A stretch of 64,000 nucleotides of DNA. It comes from Amoebidium appalachense (lineage: Eukaryota > Ichthyosporea). The DNA is taken from NCBI GenBank assembly GCA_963693365.1, contig CAVNZM010000012.1, positions 2,914,001 through 2,978,000 of the forward strand. The letters are read 5' to 3'. Made by a program: the position numbers and the translations under genes. The notes beneath the pieces are model-generated. The model was not told the DNA's origin. It worked only from the letters and a program-made list of their open reading frames with translations, and searched no databases. Shown here piece by piece: positions 1 through 45,641 of this stretch (positions are counted from its first letter, which is position 1; every line of letters begins with the position of its first letter).

Positions 1-1140
1 CTTGCAAGAACGGAAGCGGATGCCCACGCGCAGCACACGAAACATCTCATAGCCCACATCTTCGTTCCTTTTTGCTGTACTACATCTACTTCGTGATGGC
101 TTTATTTGGTCGTATTGCTCCATATGAGTTCTACTCAATAGCAGTATGGTTGTTTATGTCTTCACTATTGTCTGAAAATTACTTTTCAATGACCGCCACT
201 CAGTCGTCCGAGAAAGCTGACCGGACTCAACATGGGACTACTCGAGCACGTACCTGATTTCACATCGGCTTAACAGTTATACACAATCTAATCACTCACT
301 CGGTTGCCTTTTCACACAAGTGGGCTATGTGGTGAAAAGAAATTGCCTGGAGGTGAAATGTGAAGGAGTCCCAGCCAGCACCCACATTACAGAGTACCGA
401 GGCTCCACAATGTCAATATTTGTGGAACTTGCTACCTAATCAGTTGAACACGAATCACAAACTTGCTCACAACTGGCACACCCTTGATCGTGTCACAAAC
501 GTACTGGTGTTCTGCCCGCATATGTAGCCAATGTCACATCAGTCTATCAGCAGTGCATCAAGCGCACAAGCCAAGGTTGGCTCGCAGGCGTACCAATTTT
601 GTGTTGATGGACGGTGTTTCGGGTTTGCCTGGGTGCCCGGGAATAGATCTCGCCATTTCAGGATACGTGACTCTAACCGAATCAAAGCACGCTTCAAGAT
701 AGACTATGATTGTAAACCAATGAAATGTGCTCAACCAAAAGCCCTGTCCGGGAAAAAGTCACATTGAATCTCTGAAGACTCCGCTGTGCATGTGTATTTA
801 TCTTTCGTCACTACACTTTTGTGCCTTATTCCTGTGTCTGTTTATTCACAATACAAGATTTGTTTAGACAACCAAATGAACCTATGTAATTGTTCTTGTG
901 CTCGCTTCTACCGCTCATCGATCTGCAGCACAAGCTGCACAACGGTTACAGAGCACATTCAGATCTGCCCACTGGGCCCTTGCAAAAATATTCCGAATAT
1001 CTTTTGATATTCAGGGGCCAATACGAGTAAACATCTTTGCCTCGAGTAAACAGCATAAACCCGAATTCGATATATGATATATCTCGTGATATTCAGGGGT
1101 TAGGCAGGATATATCGAATGATATTCGGCGGTCATTGGAA
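1..1140. other. Intergenic, no supported gene
   Basis: Short open frames are present but none has a recognisable domain or splice context. The best is 786-1007 (+), 73 codons, with a hydrophobic start and nine cysteines; it could encode a small secreted protein but nothing else supports it. Positions 1000-1130 are AT-rich and carry several ATATTCG motifs that recur near 35140-35290. Confidence 0.5.
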
Positions 1141-1149
1141 CATTAACGC

Positions 1150-1900
1150 CCGGTTTTTCTCGCTCTCGGGGTCTTCTGCAGGGGTCCCTCGATCCTGAGT
1201 CCGTTGTTGTTTGACGTTTTCATCGACGATTTAGCCTGCGCCCTCGAACCTTTTGGCCAACTGCATACCCGCCGTGTACCGGGTCTCCTTTTTGCGGACG
1301 ATATTGTTCTTTGTTCCTTAACCGAAGACGTCATGCACCAGATGCTTCGTCAGTTGGATCAATGGTGCACCGCGAGAATCTGTCGGAATTGCAAAGTGTG
1401 CTACTTTTTCGAAAAACGCTTCCTTTCGATTGGCCGGTCTTCCTATTCCTGTTCAGAGCACCTATGACTATTTGGGCATTCCTTTTACTGCACGGGGTAT
1501 TGATTTCTGCAAGCTCCTCACGGCACGGATCGCTCGTGCGAAGGGTAAGCTTCACATCGTGTCAAATATGTTTCAACGGGAGTCTGTGATCCATCCTGCG
1601 AACCTTCTTCTCTACTATAAAACTTTTTTACGGCTGACTTTCGAATATGGACTTCCGCTATTAGCCTGCGCCCCACCTCGCGAGGCGGCCGTGGCGCTGA
1701 AAGAGTTCGACGATTTTCAGGGTACTCCGCTGCGCACTTTGTTTCGTACTCGGTTAAATTTGTGCCTCCCTTAATCAGTATGTTTGGATTGTCGTCTGCT
1801 GTTTGTCGTATGGAGGAATTGTCTCTTCGTTTTTGTTTTCATTTAGTTAGGATACCTGATGGTCACCCTCTTTATGCTTTCTCCCCCCCCCTCCCTCCAT
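1150..1900 (+). mobile_element. Degenerate non-LTR (LINE-type) reverse transcriptase fragment
   Basis: Reverse transcriptase copies element RNA at a nicked target. Seen here in order are a LLQGS-like piece near 1171-1188, then LSPLLFDVFIDDL, then the catalytic FADD box at 1291-1302 (family consensus F/Y-A-D-D), then YLGIPF and a thumb-like stretch up to about 1774, and a further MEELSLRF segment to about 1870. These pieces lie in different reading frames, so at least three frameshifts interrupt the domain, and the region then decays into pyrimidine-rich sequence. No upstream endonuclease domain is visible. The domain order is that of non-LTR elements. It is a dead copy rather than an active gene. 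Confidence 0.8.
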
Positions 1901-2506
1901 CCCTCTTCCCCCCCGATTCACCAACGCCACTTCTGAATGTCCTCATGAGCCTACCCTCTTTCAACCTGATTCTTCCCCTCGCTATCTCACTCCCTTTTTC
2001 TTTTCTCTTCCTGTTTTTTCTGCCTTTTTCGAGTTATTACCATACGCAGTATAAGTTTCTTTCTCGTTCTGATAATCAAAGGTAAACCTCAGTCGGCATG
2101 TGTTATGTTCCTTAGGCAACACCATACTGGTCATTATCGCTTTTTGAAAGCTTTGGCAGGATACATTTCTCCTGCTGTACGTATGGATACCACCCTAGTA
2201 GATAAGTCTGTATGGTGCTCTGATGTTGATATTGACATTTCGAAACAAAATATGTTATGGTAAAACATGTCTATTGTACGCTTTCAAATATGTCAATATC
2301 AATTGAGAAGAAACAATATCGACCATTGCACACATATTCCTACTTTTTTTATTGTACTTTATTATGGATGACGAGCAAATATTGAAACAATCGATGAGTG
2401 TGCACACCAGTGACACTGCACACATAATCTTTGGCGGGAATTTTTCTGGGACGCAAAAGCACATGTCACAGTATGTACAGTAATACGTACATGTGACAGC
2501 AGCTGG
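1900..2506. other. Intergenic, no gene seen
   Basis: Pyrimidine-rich to about 2040, then ordinary sequence. Positions 2238-2263 read CGAAACAAAATATGTTATGG and what follows is close to 35450-35476 and, more weakly, 35374-35400. Confidence 0.4.
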
Positions 2507-3118
2507 ACATCATACTGTTACATGCACACCACACACATGTGCATATACACAAGCATATAAACTCTGCACTGTTACATGCACACCACACACATGTGCATAT
2601 ACACAAGCATATATATAAACTGATGCACTGTTACATGCACACCACACACATGTGCATATACACAAGCATATATATAAACTGATGCACTGTTACATGCACA
2701 CCTGACACATGTGCATATACACAAGCATATATATAAACTGCTGCACTGTTACATGCACACCACACACATGTGCATATACACAAGCATATATATAAACTGA
2801 TGCACTGTTACATGCACACCACACACATGTGCATATACACAAGCATATATAGAAACCTGGGGCACTGTTACATGCACACCACACACATGTGCATGTAGTA
2901 CACAAGCATATATATAAACTGATGCACTGTTACGGCACACCACACACATGTGCATATACACAAGCATATATATAAACTGCCATGATGCACTGTTACATGC
3001 ACACCACACACATGTGCATATACACAAGCATATATATAAACTGGCACTGTTACATGCACACCACACACATGTGCATATACACAAGCATATATAAACTGAT
3101 GCACTGTTACATGCACAG
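2507..3118. repeat. 59-bp minisatellite, about 10 copies
   Basis: The unit contains CTGTTACATGCACACC, CACACATGTGCATATACAC and AAGCATATATATAAACTG. Ten copies follow head to tail with a period of about 59 bp. Small indels alter the ATAT tract, one copy reads CTGACACATG and one gains GTAG. The internal CACATGTG is palindromic. Long open frames on the minus strand are by-products of the repeat. Confidence 0.9.
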
Positions 3119-3524
3119 TGTATCAAACACGTGCACGTCATAATAATATGATGATACACACATCACCGGTACCACTAGTGCACTCCCATGGCTCCACTTG
3201 CCACAAGCATATACATGCTTGCCCACTCCCAAACACATCACAATTGGGCCATGCGGCGATGCCAAGCTTAAGGAGTTTAAATCATGCACACGAGCGTGCC
3301 CACATGGCAAACACACACACAAACACACGCACACGGGCACACACATGCACACACACGCGTGCGCACACACACGCACGTGCACACGCACGCACACACACTC
3401 GCACACGCATACACGCACACACACACACACGAACACACGCACACTGTGTGACACGTACACACACACACTAACACTCACACACACACACACACACGAATGC
3501 ACACGCACACACACACGCATACAT

Positions 3525-3571
<47 letters not shown>

Positions 3572-4219
3572 CGTGTGCACACACGTACGTAGTATTAATA
3601 TATGTAGACCGCGCGCAGCCTGCCGCCGACACTCACACCTGGTCCACCAACAAACAAAGCACAAAGACACAAAGGCACTGCCACATGTACGTACACTGCT
3701 TGCACACAGGCACCCACCCAACAACCTATCTACCTGCACCACATGTACACACCTGCACACCAAGTCTTGAGACGTTCGCTCTGCGACCCCTCCCCCCCCC
3801 CCCCCCCCCCCCCTCCCCCTTCCCCTCCCCCGGGGGCCATCAACACCACAATCCCACCCCCACACGCAATCCAACCCATGATTATATTAGGCATGTAGTA
3901 CATATGCATGTCTGGATGTGGAAGCTTGAACTCAGTGGTGGCTGAATATGGACTGTCCGACCAAGCTCACTTTTTTGTTGGTTCATGATAATATTTTTGA
4001 TTGAAATTTTATTTGTGTATATCTACAGCCACAGTTTACTTCAAGCGAGGGTGGTTCGTGTGGGTGTTCGTAAGCTTTGATATCCGAACATATGCATTTA
4101 CCACAGTAGTGACAAGAGGCAAGTATCACATATATATATCATATCATATGATTATAATGTACACAAGAAAATTTAACATCTAATTCGTTTAGTGTGACCC
4201 CCCTCGTCCCGGCCTCAGC

Positions 4220-4274
<55 letters not shown>

Positions 4275-4560
4275 AAAAAAAAAAAAGCTCACACACGCAC
4301 ATACACATGCAGGCACACACCCCAGACCTGCCTTTCACCACCCATCCAAAGTTTGAAGCAAAAAACCCAAGGCCACTAAATTTAAAAGGTCTCCACACTC
4401 AAGAGAATTTTCTATTCTACACCATCTATAATATGTACTGTACCGTATCTATATGTCACAACGCTTCTGCTCAACAGCATAAACTATTCCGTATGCTTAT
4501 ATGTACAGTAATACCTTACAACATCTCAGTATCCTTGTGTCACAACAAAATTACGCAAGG
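3119..4560. repeat. Intergenic simple-sequence region: CA-rich tract, C44-A22 tract
   Basis: 3305-3590 is imperfect CA repeat with interspersed CG. 3790-3812 is a C run. 4220-4264 is about 44 C followed directly by about 22 A (4265-4286). 3900-4190 is AT-rich without a supportable gene. The 3' flank of the peptidase gene lies at 4400-4560. Confidence 0.75.
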
Positions 4561-6444
4561 TTATTGAATAGTCTCGTATCCCCTCCTTTGAGCGAATGAC
4601 TTTTGCACCAAGAACACAGCCAAAGCCCCCACCATCGAGCCCAACAAGGCAAGCAAAAACCTCAATGTGGTTTCATTTAACCCCCTACCCTCCACTCCCG
4701 GCCCCCTGCTCTCCGTTCCGGCACCACACACACTTGCACACGAGGTGTTGAATTCTTGGTTTAGCCAGTTGTTGGGATATGGAATGACTTTGCCTAATTC
4801 CGGAATGTTATCATACCCGTCATTATATTTCACCAGTAACCACGTGAGAAGCTCCCACCACGTGTTTTTGGCGATGCGTGCTGCATTGGCTGTGACATTC
4901 GTTAGGTACTCGAGCGCTTCCTCCTGATTGGTTGACACGAGACGTTGGAATTCCGCGACAACTTTTTGGTGATCGGAAATGAATCGTGATTCAAGCTCGT
5001 TCTGTTTCTGGTGCACATACGGCACCATAAGTTTATAGTAGGGGTTAATAAAATTCGAGAGAAAATCATACACCCACCACGCCACATCGAGCGAAAATTC
5101 CTTGAGATGACCCTTGTGGTATGAGGTAGGGGTGGCGGAAATTCCGGCGTAGAAAGGAACAAAAATCGAGGAGTGGGCGGCATCTGCAGCAAACCACGCC
5201 ACAGCACCGACAGAAGGGAGCAAATTCCCATTGACCTGAAGAACGTGGGCATATGTTGCATACGGGATGCTGATTGGTCGCTCGGCCTGCGGATACCCGC
5301 GTGCGATTGGCTGGCGGAAGGTGGACCCAAAGGGCCCTGCATATGGTCCTGTGGTCATGTCAAATGGAGTACCTTCGTATTGGTCTCTCTTAACACGTAT
5401 GAGTGCTTGTAGAGTTACCGGGGTGGCTGGTTTTACCGAAAATGGAAGGTCCCAATCGTGGGCAGGGTTTGGATCTAGCGGAATTTCAGGGGCTAGAAGG
5501 TTAAACACGCGCCACACGCGGCGTGCAGTGGTTGCCGTTGTTTGCTGTGGGGGCGCGAAGGCTTTTGTAAAATGGAACGCTCCCTCATTCGGATTCCAAT
5601 AGCCAAGTGACTGTGCCAACTCAAGAACGTTAGGGGAGGCCTTAAAAAAGTCCGGGTCGGAGAGGTTAAGGTGGCCGATGGTGAAATAATTCGCAATCGC
5701 GCTGACGTGATCGTCCGGAACACGCTGTGCCACCCATACCGCACTACGACCATCCGGTGTTCCTACAATATGGAACACCCACGCCTCATTTCCATCCACA
5801 ATAGTTAAAGATTCACCCCCTGCACCCAATGGGTCGTAGTAACCGTGTGCCGTGGCGAGAGAACCTATTAGGTCGATCGCACAGCGCGCCGTTTTGCACC
5901 GCTCCAACGCAATGCGGCTCAACTCGGCAATAGGGAAAAGTGCGTCGGATTCGGGCCCTACAAGAATACGCGCCACACATGTGCTTTCACCCATCGCCAG
6001 ACCGTGCTCGTTCATTACCCCATAGACACCGTCAAAGTATGCAAACGTTTCAGTCACCTGAGGGACAAAGCCCCGCGGCGTGGTAGTGTTAGTTACTCCG
6101 GGTGCAGGGACATATTCGGGACCACGCTCATACCCAGCGTAGCGGGGATACTTCAGGATGTCGGCAATGACAGCTCGGTTCACCCCTGGGTTGTAGCGTT
6201 TGCCAGGGACCCTCACAAAACGGAAATCGCAAAACGGGCAGTCGTTTGTGTGGCTTGTGAGGGTTGAGCCGTCCGCTGTGGCCAGCCGGCCGACAATCGT
6301 AGCTGTACAATGACTCTCTGGAGGTACCCTCTCGAGTACTGTTTCACGGGGCAAAACTTGCACACCCCGACCGGGGTTTATTGTGTCTGGAATAGCGGCG
6401 GAAACTGCGGCTACAGCCGCCAAAAACAAATGCAACCTCACCAT
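4561..6444 (-). CDS. Peptidase C69 (dipeptidase) family, membrane-anchored
   Basis: A single-exon gene of 627 codons. C69 enzymes are N-terminal-nucleophile hydrolases that cleave dipeptides or amides with an N-terminal cysteine exposed by processing. Residues 1-17 form a signal peptide. The family start motif CTATIVG followed by ATADGS begins at Cys46, the expected nucleophile, so residues 18-45 would be a short propeptide. A single hydrophobic helix lies near residues 594-613, and the short tail ends GYETIQ, which contains a YxxPhi-type (YETI) sorting signal. The inferred site is an endo-lysosomal or surface membrane with the enzyme on the lumenal side. The frame stays open 69 codons further upstream, but the ATG at 6444 is preferred because it starts the signal peptide and lies 62 nt downstream of a TATA box. 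Confidence 0.9.
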   Translation of the reverse strand: MVRLHLFLAAVAAVSAAIPDTINPGRGVQVLPRETVLERVPPESHCTATIVGRLATADGSTLTSHTNDCPFCDFRFVRVPGKRYNPGVNRAVIADILKYPRYAGYERGPEYVPAPGVTNTTTPRGFVPQVTETFAYFDGVYGVMNEHGLAMGESTCVARILVGPESDALFPIAELSRIALERCKTARCAIDLIGSLATAHGYYDPLGAGGESLTIVDGNEAWVFHIVGTPDGRSAVWVAQRVPDDHVSAIANYFTIGHLNLSDPDFFKASPNVLELAQSLGYWNPNEGAFHFTKAFAPPQQTTATTARRVWRVFNLLAPEIPLDPNPAHDWDLPFSVKPATPVTLQALIRVKRDQYEGTPFDMTTGPYAGPFGSTFRQPIARGYPQAERPISIPYATYAHVLQVNGNLLPSVGAVAWFAADAAHSSIFVPFYAGISATPTSYHKGHLKEFSLDVAWWVYDFLSNFINPYYKLMVPYVHQKQNELESRFISDHQKVVAEFQRLVSTNQEEALEYLTNVTANAARIAKNTWWELLTWLLVKYNDGYDNIPELGKVIPYPNNWLNQEFNTSCASVCGAGTESRGPGVEGRGLNETTLRFLLALLGSMVGALAVFLVQKSFAQRRGYETIQ

Positions 6445-6505
6445 GTTGCAAATGTGATGCCGTAAAAAATGTACGGCCTGAGTCTGCTGGTGCCGAGAGC
6501 TCCTC

Positions 6506-6600
6506 TTTATATAGCCGGTGGATCTATGTGCCGTTGTAGGCAGCCAATCACATTCTGTATTTCTTAGTCGCACATTCCTTTGATCTACCAGCCAATAAGT
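6506..6600 (-). promoter_or_regulatory. TATA and CCAAT/ATTGG promoter of the C69 peptidase gene
   Basis: Read on the gene strand, ATTGGCTGG (CCAAT at 6592-6596 on the plus strand) and ATTGGCTG (6544-6548) precede TATATAAAG at 6506-6513. The TATA element is about 62 nt from the chosen ATG. Other genes in the window repeat this order. Confidence 0.65.
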
Positions 6601-6649
6601 TAAAGTAAATATCACGCAGTGCTTTGTGGAGTTTTGTGCAATGCGCTGC

Positions 6650-7519
6650 ACGAACCATTTATGTGCAAGATTGCCAGCCTATGATTGGTTGTCAGAAGCC
6701 ATTAAGACGAACATTGGATGACGAATTCAGCGCTCTGGCGCAAGCAAAACCGTTCAGCTGCAAAAGCCCCACACAGCTGCCCCACACCGGCATCACATGA
6801 ATGATCATGAAGCTACACCACTCCTACACTTCATTATAGAACGACACATGACTGCACACATTTCAACTATTTCTGTGTTGCTCTGTTGATAGCACATACT
6901 AGTGCACACTAGGCACGCAGCCACATATTAGATTCCTGCTACTGTGGCACACTGCGGGCGCCCGGCCACGTCACTGCAATACATTTTTGTGTATGGCATA
7001 CCATGATTTGATCAAAGACATCGAACATTGTTAAGTTACTGCAGCTGCTAAACCGTATTTATTCCTTACTTGGTATGTCACAGTGTTTTTGTGCAAGAAC
7101 CTCATACACACATCCATTTACACCATACAAGCAACGGCAATATATACGAGCCCTGTACAAACAACCACCTATATCATAGCCTATAGTACGGCCTACATTT
7201 ACCATCATCACGAACCAGCTTGCGCGAATTCAGCCTACACAAAACAGCCAGCTACACAACACACAGTGTCACACATGCGCAGACTCGTGCTCATTCTTGC
7301 ATACATCATCCCGAAAGCTCTCAACTACAATCTTTTGCGTCCCCCCCCCCCCCCCCCCCCCCCCCCAAATAAACATAACGGAACAGACATTCTTGGGCCG
7401 ATCGAGGGGGATACATACATCGACAGTGAGCGTAACTATTTGGAATCTAGGAACCCCCTTCCCCCTCCACCACGTGCCTCCCTTTAGATAAGAAACAAGC
7501 CACCAATCGCAACCATCTG

Positions 7520-7585
<66 letters not shown>

Positions 7586-7710
7586 GAACCTGACACCTGA
7601 CCAGCTAACGGTTAGCCGCCAAAAAAGACAGCAAAAACCGAACGAATGGATAACACAATTCTTGCAAACAGGCCAGGAGACATGGAGGCAACCACTGCTC
7701 TATCTAATGC
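6650..7710. other. Intergenic, C-runs, no gene seen
   Basis: Ordinary sequence to about 7340. C runs lie at 7341-7366 and 7524-7550; the second passes into CA repeats and then an A run. No splice-linked coding segment was found. Confidence 0.5.
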
Positions 7711-29253
<21,543 letters not shown>

Positions 29254-30358
29254 TCTTCCCACCGTGAACCTACTGGCATCTGGCCAGCAAACTTACTACT
29301 GTTATCACATAGGTAATGCGCCGATGTATCTCTGGAACCTTTAGTTTTTATGGTTTAATATATCCGAGCCTGAAAAGCTGTCGTCTGTGGCGTGATGAGA
29401 CACGGGCAGCTGGCTTCTGCCAACCCAATGTGATCTGTGGGGTATGTAGAGGTCACACAGTTCAGGCACTTAAAAAACTAGAGAAAACGTAGTGTGGCCA
29501 TAATAATTAATGTATTCTATACTCTACTGTGAATTTCGGGGTTGGATCTTAGAGAAGTAGAACCTTATAGCACGCAACCATGCTTTGCACTTGTGAAGTA
29601 GCACATCTGTCTGTTACTGCAGCATGAACGACGTGAACCCAACCGGGGCATAGATGAGCCGTTTCAGGAGATAATAAGAAAACTAACTCTCTTATGCACC
29701 AACGACAGTATGTAAAAACCTCACTGTAAACGTCTAAAATCCAGACTAGACGTCAGTAGTTAGATTTACCTTAAACCTTCAAGTGAATGGGAGAAAAACA
29801 ATCAACTACAACGCGAAAACAGAGAGATTTCGAAAAGTTCGAAAACAAAGGCGGCTCTCTGCAGCTCATATGAGATCCTCGCACCCTGACCAGCGGGGCT
29901 CAGGCAGCGCTGCAAACTACCTTCCATATATGTCTAACTACCTGCCATATCGGAAGCAATCTCTCAGATTCCCAAAGCATAGATCTCTGGATGCCATATA
30001 CCAACCATGTGATTAGGAAAAAAAATTTGGTTTATGCTAGAAGTGCGTATACTGGTTATTTACATATAAGATTAAGTGAAGTGTCCAGAGCCAAAATTAT
30101 TACTGGTAAACTTTGTTTCCACGGCCGTAACATGACTGTGAGACCGGCTATCGATGGCGATATTTGACACCCTGTAGATCTTCCTATTTTAGGTCAGCCA
30201 ATCACTACCATCGGCAAGATCTGCACATATCTTGTTTTCTTCATCACAAAAAAACAAAGCCAAAAAAAAAACCAGAAGGCGTGGAGGAGACTTTGCAAAA
30301 CGTCTATTTTTTCGGTGAGGAAGATCTACCTATCTCGCAGACATTCTAAACTAGAAAC
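29254..30358. other. Divergent intergenic region between WDR44-like and msrA genes
   Basis: About 1.1 kb of repeat-poor sequence between two divergent start codons, so it must hold both promoters. No canonical TATATAA was seen near either ATG. The open frame at 29783-30016 has no recognisable feature. Confidence 0.5.
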
Positions 30359-35056
<4,698 letters not shown>

Positions 35057-36490
35057 GCATACAAATTGCTGGTGTTCGACGTAATGTGATTTACAGTTGT
35101 TTTGTGAGGCCTTGGAGATGTTTTATCATACATTTTGTTTCGAATATAATAAGTATATCGCCGACCTGCCTAATCTGATAAAATCGCGAAAAAGATATTC
35201 GAAATCGATATACTTTCGAATATCGTTCATATGAAAGGGTCAAAAGATATTCGACGGTAGTTACAGTATAGTATATCTTTCGGTAAGATCGCATTTGATT
35301 GTACGCGAACGCATTGATTGCGCACCATGGTCGGGTCGGCTGTTCGTGCGATCCTGCAATATACTTATTATATACTAAACAAAAAGTGGTACGGTAAAAT
35401 CGACATCAAATAGTATATGATAAGTATATCGAGATATATTTTTTATATTCGAAACAAAATGTGTTATGGTAAAAGATGTCAAGATGTCTATTATCGTCAG
35501 TTCGAATAGAAACACAGAAACATACTGTCAGGCACTGTTATCCTTGTTATTATCCAAACGTTCCAGATATATCCACGAGATATTTTGAAAAATCTACTAG
35601 TCATCTGACTTAAAGTTCACCTGCAGCCTCAGGCAGGCACGTGAATAAATACACTGAAATACCATATTACGAAAAGATTTTTTGGGTTTTTTCTTGACGC
35701 GTGCTCGAATTTGCTGATTCACCGGATATAACCGGCGAGTTTTTGGTGATGTACTTCGAAGTTGGGATTTGATACATTGTGATGCATGTGCTTGTCTGGC
35801 GGGGTTGGCTGGTGACATTCTGTCATTTTTCACACACACACACACACACACACACATATGATAGTAGAAAAAGGAAGACTTCTCTGTTTTCCAAGGTCCC
35901 TTGATACACGGGTTTTTGTGGTGGTGGTTGTGGTGCGGTGTATATTCGTGTGTGTGTGCTGCTCAAATGTACACACTTTTGTGTATGTGGTGATGGTGTG
36001 AATACACGTGGTACTGGCATGAGGTACGGGCATGCTCTATTTAAAAGCTTGCACGGCATACATAGTGTGTGTGCATGGGTACAGGCTCTTGTGTGTATGA
36101 CTGAATGCAGCTGTCAGACTGTGCGCCTTTCAATGATCTTCACACGCTGTTGGGTGTGGGTGTCACGCACATATGTGTGTATGACTGCTTTGAGTAGAGC
36201 GGGAGGGGCATTTACGGGTACTGCATTTAGCCTTAGAGCTCGAGCCCATACCAGGTTTATCCCGTCTATCAATATATCCCACCGAAATGATTGCGCAAAC
36301 GCGGCTCACACAGGCCGCCTACAACTGAGGCTGCCAGAAACTCTGCCAGTCATGATCAGCTGCAGAGCGCGCTCCTTGTGGTGGGTAAAGGCAGAGTATC
36401 ATACACTGAAACTCAGGTGGGTAGAGCAATTAGTAATGGGTGTAGGGCAGTAGCGGTTGGGCCTTCGGGCCTGCTTGTTTTAGCGCCAAG
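35057..36490. other. Intergenic, AT-rich with ATATTCG motifs, no gene seen
   Basis: 35140-35290 holds repeated ATATTCG/CGAATAT motifs. 35374-35480 has two related copies of CGAAACAAAAT-G-GTTATGGTAAAA, also found at 2238-2263. A short CA tract lies at 35831-35855. A CTATTTAAAAG motif at 36037-36048 could be a TATA-type element for the next gene, about 440 nt upstream of its ATG. Confidence 0.45.
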
Positions 36491-43437
<6,947 letters not shown>

Positions 43438-45641
43438 TTGGCTGTCCACAACCCTTGAATTTAATTGGTCCAGAGTTGCAAGATTCCGCTATTTTACGAT
43501 AGGCTCTCTTTAACGCAGTTTATCTAGTTTAATTTAAAGTTAAAAGTAACGGCATCTAGGTTTTGAAATGGGACCAGAACCGAAGATGTTGTTGTATGAT
43601 GAATAGCCAGTAGATGCCTGGTCTTGAGATAGGCGATGCATGAATGACCATAAAAAGGCTCTAGTGATTCCCTGCTCGGTTTATAACGCACGTACAGTTC
43701 ACCATAATGGGCGATTGTATGTAGTACTACGTTAGCGACCATTAATAAAACGATACCAGTTTGAATAAATTTTAAGCCAGCTGGTGGTCAACATATAACA
43801 ATTGACACTCAGAGTCTGTGTTTGAAGCTCCCATGACCATATATGCGCACGTGCTTGACGTCGCACCATCACACATGGCATAATAAGCATTTGATTGTGA
43901 CCCACACACGCGCGTACATGTTGTACACAACAACTGACACTCGCCGGAGCGCACGCGGACTGTGGGCATACAACTACACGCACGATCATGTGACCGTTGC
44001 ACACACCCAGTACCTTTCATTCTAATATGCATATTAGATCTCGAGCTCTCTGTACCCCCGGCCAACCCCCTCCCCCCTCCCCCCCTTCTCTATGAGCTTG
44101 AGCTTTCGAATTCCCTGGCTCTCCCTCTCCATCTCCCTTCCCCAGATCTCTGCCTCCCTCTCCCCCTCTCCCTCCCCTTCCCGCCCACCCCCTCCCCTCC
44201 TCCTCCGGATCCTCCATCTCTTTCTCATATATCTCCCCCATTTCTTGTCATCCTCCTTGCTTCCTCGAGCTCCCGGCCCCGCAGGTCCTCATGGCGGCGC
44301 TGTTTGTTTCCTAATACCCTTCCCCCGTTTACAGCCCCCGCAATTATTATTCTCCCAGTCCGGCCTTCCCGATTTCAAACTTTCCAAGAGCTCTCTTGCC
44401 CCCCCTCTCCACATCCCCGCTCAATTCATCCCCCGGTATACGTAGGGCTACCTCGTAGCTGCCGTCTGAGGTCTGACCACAGACTGACAAGAGTGTATGT
44501 ACCGTAGGGCTACCTTTCGTAAAAACGGTTTTTTGCAGTTTCCTTATATGGCTAATCGGATCGAACCGGATTCGATCTGGACCAATCATAAATACCCCTT
44601 GGCAGAGTTTCTCGTTACGACACGTAGGGCTACCTTTCCCGTACACATACCATGGCATGTCAGTAGTACTGCCTCTCCCGTATGCGCACGCATGCCATGC
44701 AACAACATATCATCCATGGGGTGCATCGGTGCGAGCGCATCGGTACCCACACCATGCATGTCATCATGGGTGACCTGCAGACACAGACGTTCACAAACTT
44801 AGAAGTGTACTTCATCATTTTGACGTATTGCCATATGTTTTGCTGTGTTGGAGAGTATGTAAATTTCAAATGATGCCATATATGTGCTTGACCAGCAGAA
44901 TTTTCATCTCCCTCGGCCCTTCGTACATGTGAGTGTCTTCCGGGAGTCATCAAGGCGTCCGCGCGCACGCGGCCGGCAGCCGGCCCACATCATGATCTTG
45001 AAAGCATGCAGGTTTGTAGGAATCCATCCAATCGCCCTACACTGAATTAATCATTGGTCTTTGTCCAACCAATCAATGATAGAAACAGTTTCCTGGTCAT
45101 CATGTCAGTACGTAGGTGACTACGCGTCAGGCTCACGTGCCACACACCCGCACGCAGCGTACAATGTGGCAACTGTATAATGATACATAAATCATCAACA
45201 TAAATACAAAACACACTTTTTCTTTATTTTTTAACTTCCCAAATAGTGCAATTAATGGGAATATCACACACGGAAACCGGTTTACGTAGCTATGTACTGT
45301 ACATATATTTCACTACATATTATGTATCATCATGATACTGAGGCTTCATTGCTCAACACGACAGCCACGAACGTTTATTAGCCATAACATTTAGAACTGT
45401 TAACTTCGAACTATATTATCCCCCAACGATATCACCTTCTCATTACCTCTATAACGTATGGTAACTTTCGCGATAAGAAAAAAGTGCGGGCATGACAATA
45501 AAAGCTGAAAGCTGAGAGTCTCGGGCTCAGTAACCTTCAGTACAGAGTTCTAGCAACTTCGGGTCATCAATCGGCTCTTGTATACAACTTATAGCCCGTA
45601 GTAAAGTCGCCTGCCAAGCTGTATTAGGCTGGCCTTGAAGA
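43438..45641. other. Intergenic, no supported gene
   Basis: About 2.2 kb. A pyrimidine-rich open frame at 43962-44507 is low-complexity and has no splice or domain support. ATTGG motifs lie at 43437-43441 and 43461-43465. 44440-44650 holds a dispersed element. 45040-45640 is ordinary AT-rich sequence upstream of the adhesin gene. Confidence 0.5.
44440..44650 (+). repeat. Dispersed element copy B with three ACGTAGGGCTACCT-type units
   Basis: ACGTAGGGCTACCT occurs at about 44442, the same with CCGTAGGG at about 44502, and again at about 44620. The middle segment (GTAAAAACGG, AGTTTCCTTATATGG, GAACCGGATTCGATCTGG) matches the reverse complement of 15241-15335. Confidence 0.65.

Noticed and set aside
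786-1007. Small Cys-rich secreted protein
   Set aside because: Hydrophobic start only; no splice, promoter or homology support.
4561-6651. Start of the C69 peptidase at 6651
   Set aside because: The extra 69 residues cover the TATA region and precede a clean signal peptide that begins at 6444.
43962-44507. 181-codon Pro/Leu/Ser-rich frame
   Set aside because: Pyrimidine-rich low complexity with no recognised domain or splice partner.
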